Under the pieces are notes generated by a model that was not told where the DNA came from, did no database searches, and worked only from the letters and a program-made list of their open reading frames with translations. The position numbers and the translations under genes were made by a program. From Gemmatimonadaceae bacterium (GTDB taxonomy: Bacteria > Gemmatimonadota > Gemmatimonadetes > Gemmatimonadales > Gemmatimonadaceae), in the NCBI GenBank assembly GCA_025928185.1, contig JAICKA010000010.1, forward strand, positions 1 to 61,577: a DNA stretch of 61,577 bases, written 5' to 3'. Shown one piece after another: positions 56,360 through 61,577 of the stretch. Position 1 is the first letter of the stretch; every line of letters begins with the position of its first letter.

Positions 56360-57257
56360 GATGACGCGCGCCACGTCGGTCTGGTCGCGTCTCATTCGAC
56401 ATCGGTCGGCGCGATGGGCGCTCGCCATCATCGCCATTCTGGTCGTGAGCGCGGTGATTGGTCCGATGCTCGTGTCGTACGGCGGCAGCCAGCAGCTCGA
56501 CATCGTGCGGCTTCAGAATCGTCCGCCATCGTGGGCACATCCCTTCGGCACCGACCAGTACAGTCGCGATCTGCTCACCCGCGTGCTGCTCGGCGCGCGC
56601 ATCTCGCTGCTCATCGCCAGCCTCGCCGTGCTGCTGTCGATGACGATCGGCACCGCGTACGGACTCGTCGCGGGATACGCTGGCGGCGCGATCGACGATA
56701 TCATGATGCGCGTGCTCGACGGATTCCTGTCCATTCCACGCGTGCTGCTCCTCATCGCCATCCTCACGCTGTGGAACCCGGTACCGCTCGCCGGACTCAT
56801 CGTGCTGCTCGGCGTAACCGGCTGGTTCGGCGTGTCGCGGCTGGTGCGCGCCGAAACGCTCGCCGCGCGCACGCTCGATTACGTCGACGCCGCGCGCGCG
56901 CTCGGCGCGGAGGACGCCCGAATACTCTGGCGGCATCTGCTGCCGAACGTCATCTCACCCGTGATCGTCGCGGCCACGCTGTCGGTCGGCAACGTAATCG
57001 TGCTCGAGGCCGGTCTGTCGTTCCTCGGGGTCGGCGCGCGCGAGCCAACGCCGAGCTGGGGCTCAATCTTCATCGACGGCGTCGATTTCTTCGCCGGCAA
57101 CTGGTGGGTCGTGCTGTTCCCCGGCATCGCGATCGTCGCCACCGTGCTGGCCTTCAACGTGCTTGGGGACGCCTTGCGCGACGTCCTCGATCCGCGGCAG
57201 CTTGACGGAGCGCGGCCGGCGCACGATCCCGCGATCGCGACCATCGACCAGGATTGA
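56352..57257 (+). CDS. Peptide ABC transporter permease (DppC type)
   Basis: 301 residues from a GTG (ATG at 56361 is an alternative). N-terminal membrane helix, HPFGTDQYSRDLLTRVLLGA and EAA loop DYVDAARALGAEDARILWRH are typical of DppC/OppC. It partners the preceding permease. Confidence 0.94.
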   Translation: MNEMTRATSVWSRLIRHRSARWALAIIAILVVSAVIGPMLVSYGGSQQLDIVRLQNRPPSWAHPFGTDQYSRDLLTRVLLGARISLLIASLAVLLSMTIGTAYGLVAGYAGGAIDDIMMRVLDGFLSIPRVLLLIAILTLWNPVPLAGLIVLLGVTGWFGVSRLVRAETLAARTLDYVDAARALGAEDARILWRHLLPNVISPVIVAATLSVGNVIVLEAGLSFLGVGAREPTPSWGSIFIDGVDFFAGNWWVVLFPGIAIVATVLAFNVLGDALRDVLDPRQLDGARPAHDPAIATIDQD

Positions 57258-57266
57258 ACACACTGA

Positions 57267-58358
57267 ATGGCTGAGCCGCTGCTGCGCGTCCGCGACCTTC
57301 GCACGTACTTCTATACCGGCAACGGCGTCGCGCGGTCGGTGGACGGCGTGAGCTTCGAGATCGCCGGCGGCGAAACGGTCGGGCTCGTCGGCGAATCTGG
57401 CTGCGGCAAGTCGGTGACCGCGCTTTCGCTGCTGCGGCTCATTCGCCCGCCCGGCCGCATCGAGCCGGGCAGCGAGATCCTGTTCGACGGAGAGGACCTC
57501 GCGACGATCGGCGAGTCCGAGATGCGCGCCATTCGCGGCGAGCGGATGGCGATGGTCTTCCAGGAGCCGATGACCGCGCTCAACCCGGTGTTCAAGATCG
57601 GCGATCAGATCGCCGAGGTGGTGCGCGTACATCACGGAGGCTCGCGGCAGGAAGCGAACGAGCGCGCGGTGAAGATGCTGGAGACTGTCGGCATTCCCTC
57701 GCCCGAGCAGCGCGCGAACGAATATCCGCACCAGCTCTCCGGAGGCATGCGGCAGCGCGTCGTGATCGCCATGGCGTTGGTGATGAACCCCGCTCTGGTG
57801 ATCGCCGACGAGCCGACGACGGCGCTCGACGTCACCATCCAGGCGCAGATCCTCGAGCTGCTGCGCGAGCTTCAACAGAAATTCGGAACATCGATCCTCC
57901 TCATCACGCACGACCTCGGCGTCGTCGCCGAAACGGTGTCGCGAGTCATCGTGATGTACGGCGGCGAGATCGTGGAGCAGGCGCCGGTCGAGGAGCTGTT
58001 CGCGCACGCGCATCACCCATACACCGAAGGTTTGCTGAAAGCGATGCCGCAGGTCGGGCAGGCGCGCGAGCGGCTGGCGACGATTCCGGGCGCCGTGCCG
58101 CCGCCGACGAGCTGGCCGACGGGCTGCCGGTTTCACGATCGCTGCCCGTACGCCTGGGAGCGGTGCCGCGCCGAACATCCGCCGCTGTATGAGATTGCTC
58201 ATGGCCACGTGTCGCGCTGTCACCTGGCCGACGAGCCGCAGCGTCGGGCCGACAAGCACGAGCCGCTGGTCGTGCAGCGCGCCGGCGATGGCGGAGTGGC
58301 ACGCGTGGCCAGCCTCGGCGAACGCGAGAACGCTGATGAGAGGAAGGCGATCTCATGA
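57267..58358 (+). CDS. Peptide ABC transporter ATPase (DppD type)
   Basis: 363 residues. Walker A GESGCGKS, signature LSGGMRQRV, Walker [13 protein letters not shown]. The C-terminal Cys cluster ([20 protein letters not shown]) is the iron-sulfur type motif seen in OppD/DppD. Its stop overlaps the next ATPase start (ATGA). Confidence 0.95.
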   Translation: MAEPLLRVRDLRTYFYTGNGVARSVDGVSFEIAGGETVGLVGESGCGKSVTALSLLRLIRPPGRIEPGSEILFDGEDLATIGESEMRAIRGERMAMVFQEPMTALNPVFKIGDQIAEVVRVHHGGSRQEANERAVKMLETVGIPSPEQRANEYPHQLSGGMRQRVVIAMALVMNPALVIADEPTTALDVTIQAQILELLRELQQKFGTSILLITHDLGVVAETVSRVIVMYGGEIVEQAPVEELFAHAHHPYTEGLLKAMPQVGQARERLATIPGAVPPPTSWPTGCRFHDRCPYAWERCRAEHPPLYEIAHGHVSRCHLADEPQRRADKHEPLVVQRAGDGGVARVASLGERENADERKAIS

Positions 58359-59431
58359 CACTGTCCTCTCCCAACTCTCCTCTGCTCTCCGTCCGCGATC
58401 TGACCAAGTTTTTCCCGATCAAGAAAGGCCTGTTCGGCAAGACGGCAGGCGCGGTGCGCGCTGTCGATCATGTCTCGTTCGACGTCATGCCCGGCGAAAC
58501 GCTCGGCCTCGTCGGCGAGTCGGGCTGCGGCAAGTCGACGACGGGGCGCATGATTCTTCGGCTGATCGAGCCGACCGCCGGCTCGGTCGAGTTCGAGGGC
58601 ATCAACCTGCTGTCGCTCGACCGCAAGGCGCTTCGCAAGCTGCGTCGCAAGATCCAGGTCATCTTTCAGGATCCGTTCTCGTCGCTGAATCCGCGCATGA
58701 CCGTCGGCGCGATCATCCGCGAGGGGCTCACGATCCACAAGCTCGCCGAGGGCGCCGCCGCCGATGCGCGCGTGCGCCAGCTGCTCGACGAGGTGGGGCT
58801 GCGCGCCGAATACATGACGCGCTATCCACACGAATTCTCCGGCGGCCAGCGCCAGCGCATCGGGATCGCGCGTGCGCTCGCGGTCGAGCCGACCTTCATC
58901 GTCTGCGATGAACCGGTGTCGGCGCTCGACGTGTCTGTGCAGGCGCAGGTGATCAATCTGATGCAAGATCTGCAGCGCGACCGCGGACTCGCCTATCTGT
59001 TCATCGCCCACGATCTCTCGGTCGTCGAGCACATCGCCGACCGCGTGGCGGTGATGTACCTCGGCAAGATCGTCGAGCTGGCGAAGTCGGAGGATCTGTA
59101 TCGCGAGCCGCTGATGCCGTACACGCAGGCGCTGCTCTCGGCCGTGCCGGTGCCGGATCCCACCGTGAAGAAATCGCGCGTCGTGCTGCACGGCGATGTG
59201 CCGTCGCCGGCGAATCCACCGTCAGGGTGCGTGTTCCATCCGCGCTGTCAGCATCCGGCGAAGGACGCCGCGTGCGCCGAGATCGTTCCGCCGCTCGAGG
59301 AAAAAGCGCCGGGACATTGGGCCGCCTGCATCAAACAGCCGCCGACGGGGGTAGACTGGAAAGTTCAGCAGGCGGCCGGCGGAACGAAGCCACCGGTGCG
59401 TTCGCTGCCCGTGCTCACTCCCACCGCGTAG
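58355..59431 (+). CDS. Peptide ABC transporter ATPase (DppF type)
   Basis: 358 residues. Walker [10 protein letters not shown], signature [15 protein letters not shown], Walker [13 protein letters not shown], and the C-terminal cysteine motif ([18 protein letters not shown]). It pairs with the DppD-type ATPase to drive import. Confidence 0.95.
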   Translation: MTLSSPNSPLLSVRDLTKFFPIKKGLFGKTAGAVRAVDHVSFDVMPGETLGLVGESGCGKSTTGRMILRLIEPTAGSVEFEGINLLSLDRKALRKLRRKIQVIFQDPFSSLNPRMTVGAIIREGLTIHKLAEGAAADARVRQLLDEVGLRAEYMTRYPHEFSGGQRQRIGIARALAVEPTFIVCDEPVSALDVSVQAQVINLMQDLQRDRGLAYLFIAHDLSVVEHIADRVAVMYLGKIVELAKSEDLYREPLMPYTQALLSAVPVPDPTVKKSRVVLHGDVPSPANPPSGCVFHPRCQHPAKDAACAEIVPPLEEKAPGHWAACIKQPPTGVDWKVQQAAGGTKPPVRSLPVLTPTA

Positions 59432-59476
59432 CTCCCGGTCGTACGCCGGTTCGCAGTTCCCTCCAACTCGCCCGCC

Positions 59477-61045
59477 ATGTCGACGACGATCGATATCGCC
59501 ACGACCGCCACCGATCGTCCGCCTGAGCTCGACGACCGCGCGTTGTTCGGCCACCCGCGAGGACTCGGACTGCTCTTCATCACCGAGATGTGGGAGCGCT
59601 TCTCGTACTACGGGATGCGCGCAATCCTCGTCCTGTATCTCGTCGACCGGCTCAAGTGGGATACGGCGCGAGCGACGAATCTCTACGGCACGTACACGAT
59701 GCTCGTGTACCTCACGCCCGTCATCGGCGGCTACCTCGCCGATCGAATCATCGGGACCCGTCGCTCACTCGTGATCGGCAGCATCGTCATCTCGCTCGGC
59801 CATTTCACGCTTGCCATGCCCGGCATGACGGCGTTCTACGCCGGCTTGACGCTCATCATCATCGGCACGGGCTTTTTCAAATCGAACGCGTCGACGATGG
59901 TCGGTCAGATCTATCGCGACGACGACGCGCGCCGTGACGCCGGATTCACGGTGTTCTACATGGGCATCAACCTCGGCGGATTTCTCGGCCCGCTCGTGTG
60001 CGGCGGCCTGGCGCAGAGCCAGCGCTTCGGCTGGCATTGGGGTTTTGCGGCAGCGGGCGTCGGCATGCTGCTCGGCCTCGTCGGCTACCTGTGGGGACGC
60101 GACAAGTATCTGCCAGGCATCGGCGTGCGGCCCACGCGCCCGAGCTCGACGGTGTTGCCCGACGACACACGCACCCGCGCCGCGCGCGGACCTGACGGCA
60201 ATTCGCTCGTGCACGGCGGCATTGGGGCGGTCGTCGGCGCCGTCATCGGCTGGCTCCTCGGCAGCGGCAACATTCAAGCGGTGCTCATGGGCATCGTCGT
60301 CGGCGCCGCGCTTGGCGTGGCGCTGCTCGGGACGCGCGGCGAAGAACGCAAGCGAGTGATTGCGCTGTGCATCGTCGTGTTCTTCGTGATCTTCTTCTGG
60401 GCGGCGTACGAGCAGGCAGGCAGCTCGATGAACCTCTTCGCCGACAAGAACACGAATCTTCAGGCCGGATCGTTCAGCATTCCGTCGAGCTGGTTCCAAT
60501 CAGTGAACTCGTTCGAGATCCTGATCTTTGCGCCGATGTTCGCCGCGCTGTGGACGTCGCTCGGCCGCCGTCACTGGGAGCCGTCGACCGCCCTGAAGAT
60601 GGTTCTCGGGCTCGCACTGCTCGGCGGCGGATTCGTATTCATGGTGATCGGCGGCGCGCACGTTGATCGCGGAGTGCTCGTGAGTCCGTTCTGGCTCGTC
60701 GCCGCGTACACGTTCCACACCTGGGGCGAGCTGTGTCTTTCACCGGTCGGCCTGTCGTACGTGACGAAGATTGCGCCGGTGAAGTTTGCCTCGCTGCTGA
60801 TGGGCGTCTGGTTCCTCGCCAACGCCGTGGCCGACAAGATCGCCGGCGCACTCGCCGGCTTCACCCCAACACCGGGCGAAGTCCACGCCGGCGCGACGAG
60901 CGGCATCGCCGCATTTCTCCAATCAGTGAGCGGCACCTACCACGGCTTCTACACGATCTTCCTCGTCGCCAGCTTCGGCGCCGCCGCCGTTATGCTCCTG
61001 TTCGTCCCGCTGCTGAAGAGACTGACTGCGAGTGTGAAAGCCTGA
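59477..61045 (+). CDS. POT-family proton-coupled oligopeptide transporter
   Basis: 522 residues, about 14 membrane helices. The POT motif EMWERFSYYGMRAILVLYL (ExxERFxYYG) and GYLADRIIGTRRSLVIGSI are clear, with FYMGINLGGFLGPLV in the fifth helix. It imports di- and tripeptides with protons. Following the ABC importer by 45 bases, it may be co-transcribed, giving two peptide uptake routes. A repeat starts right after the stop. Confidence 0.95.
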   Translation: MSTTIDIATTATDRPPELDDRALFGHPRGLGLLFITEMWERFSYYGMRAILVLYLVDRLKWDTARATNLYGTYTMLVYLTPVIGGYLADRIIGTRRSLVIGSIVISLGHFTLAMPGMTAFYAGLTLIIIGTGFFKSNASTMVGQIYRDDDARRDAGFTVFYMGINLGGFLGPLVCGGLAQSQRFGWHWGFAAAGVGMLLGLVGYLWGRDKYLPGIGVRPTRPSSTVLPDDTRTRAARGPDGNSLVHGGIGAVVGAVIGWLLGSGNIQAVLMGIVVGAALGVALLGTRGEERKRVIALCIVVFFVIFFWAAYEQAGSSMNLFADKNTNLQAGSFSIPSSWFQSVNSFEILIFAPMFAALWTSLGRRHWEPSTALKMVLGLALLGGGFVFMVIGGAHVDRGVLVSPFWLVAAYTFHTWGELCLSPVGLSYVTKIAPVKFASLLMGVWFLANAVADKIAGALAGFTPTPGEVHAGATSGIAAFLQSVSGTYHGFYTIFLVASFGAAAVMLLFVPLLKRLTASVKA

Positions 61046-61046
61046 A

Positions 61047-61118
61047 ACGGTGGAACGGTGGAACGGTGGAACGGTGGAACGGTGGAACGGCGGAACGGCG
61101 GAACGGCGGAACGGCGGA
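61047..61118. repeat. Octamer tandem repeat (ACGGTGGA/ACGGCGGA)n
   Basis: Five perfect ACGGTGGA units followed by four ACGGCGGA units, nine octamers in a row, beginning one base after the POT transporter stop. Confidence 0.97.
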
Positions 61119-61129
61119 GCGCTCGAGCG

Positions 61130-61540
61130 CATCCGTTCAATCCGTGCCATTCGTGTCATCCGTGTTTTGAGTCAGTTGCGGCTGGACCAGCATCATTTCG
61201 ATGCAGAGAGTCGCGAAGCCGCGGAGAATGGCGGAGCACTGCGGAGAACGACGGAGAGGGCTTCAATTGTGAGGTGTTGAGGCAGCTATCCTCGACAAAG
61301 GATTGCACTTCCGAGAACGCGCCAGGAATCTCGAGTTTCAGGTGCGGTGCAGTTGTTCATCATTCATCACACCTACGGCAACGCCCCTTCGCGCCTGCTC
61401 CGCAGTTCTCCGCAGTTCTCCGCAGTTCTCCGCAGTTCTCCGCAGTTCTCCGCAGTTCTCCGCAGTTCTCCGCAGTTCTCCGCAGTTCTCCGCAGCCTCT
61501 ACCCTCTCCGTGCGAGGTAGCTGGTGTAGCCGGCCCCGCC
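61130..61540. repeat. Composite dispersed repeat, copy 2
   Basis: Matches 47461-47870 in order and orientation after the octamers. It carries inverted arms: ACTGCGGAGAAC at 61238-61249 is the exact complement of GTTCTCCGCAGT within the decamer array, so it could fold back. No gene seen. Confidence 0.85.
61401..61490. repeat. Decamer tandem repeat (CGCAGTTCTC)n
   Basis: Nine perfect CGCAGTTCTC copies, then one degenerate copy at 61491. The other composite copy has one unit (near 47816), so this array has expanded or contracted. Confidence 0.97.
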
Positions 61541-61542
61541 GC

Positions 61543-61577
61543 TCACCCGTTCATCCGCTTCTTGAGCTCCTCCAGCC
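61543..61577 (-). CDS. C-terminal end of a gene leaving the window
   Basis: On the minus strand the last bases read LEELKKRMNG followed by TGA at 61545-61543. The charged helical end looks like a real C-terminus, but the fragment is too short to identify. Confidence 0.4.
   Translation of the reverse strand, partial: LEELKKRMNG

Noticed and set aside
61401-61500. Regular repeats at the window end considered as a CRISPR array
   Set aside because: The 10-bp units are contiguous with no spacers and no cas genes are near.

Overview
The window is high-GC bacterial chromosome (many GTG starts, many 1- to 4-base stop/start overlaps), coding almost throughout. Gene content, numerous secreted lipoproteins and repeat-filled gaps fit a Gemmatimonadota-type soil bacterium best. 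That is an inference from overall character, because no rRNA gene is present. No tRNA, CRISPR array, insertion sequence or prophage was seen.

Layout. 0-8 kb: a Lys/Ala-rich secreted protein, then a minus-strand run with topoisomerase IB, glycerol kinase, a uracil-DNA glycosylase family protein, a YfiM-like protein and the late cytochrome c maturation genes ccmE-ccmF-ccmH plus a CcmI-like zinc-ribbon protein. 8-12.6 kb: enoyl-CoA hydratase, recF, dciA and gyrB, part of the classic origin-proximal cluster without dnaA/dnaN. 12.7-22 kb: secreted lipoproteins, a LuxR-type regulator with a dyad motif also found upstream of a lipoprotein gene, an M3 peptidase and a pyrimidine phosphorylase. 22-30 kb: response regulator, diguanylate cyclase, GAF protein, ligA and V4R protein, then a TPR protein, an orphan ParA and an Ig-like lipoprotein. 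30-34 kb: acyl-CoA synthetase, then a minus-strand operon of 6-pyruvoyl-tetrahydropterin synthase, SDR and Trm112-like protein, preceded by a promoter, a structured leader of about 220 nt and an intrinsic terminator.

34-45 kb is one minus-strand run: orphan Lrp-type RAM protein, NurA-like nuclease, HerA-like ATPase, a secreted protein, SbcD (Mre11), SbcC (Rad50), GNAT, a lipoprotein and an ion transporter. HerA, NurA, Mre11 and Rad50 together form the DNA-end resection set familiar from archaea. 45-54 kb: a helicase-like protein that has lost its ATPase motifs but keeps a DbpA-type RNA-binding tail, thymidine kinase, folE, coaE, gcvH, gcvP and a lipoate/octanoate ligase. 54-61 kb: a complete peptide ABC importer operon followed by a POT peptide transporter.

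The large non-coding gaps are filled by families of short-unit tandem repeats (7-, 8- and 10-bp units) arranged into composite elements that recur in the window. Two of these, 14 kb apart, begin directly after a stop codon. The most promising leads are the terminated leader in front of the pterin operon, the HerA-NurA-SbcCD cluster, the paired LuxR-associated dyads and the composite repeat family.
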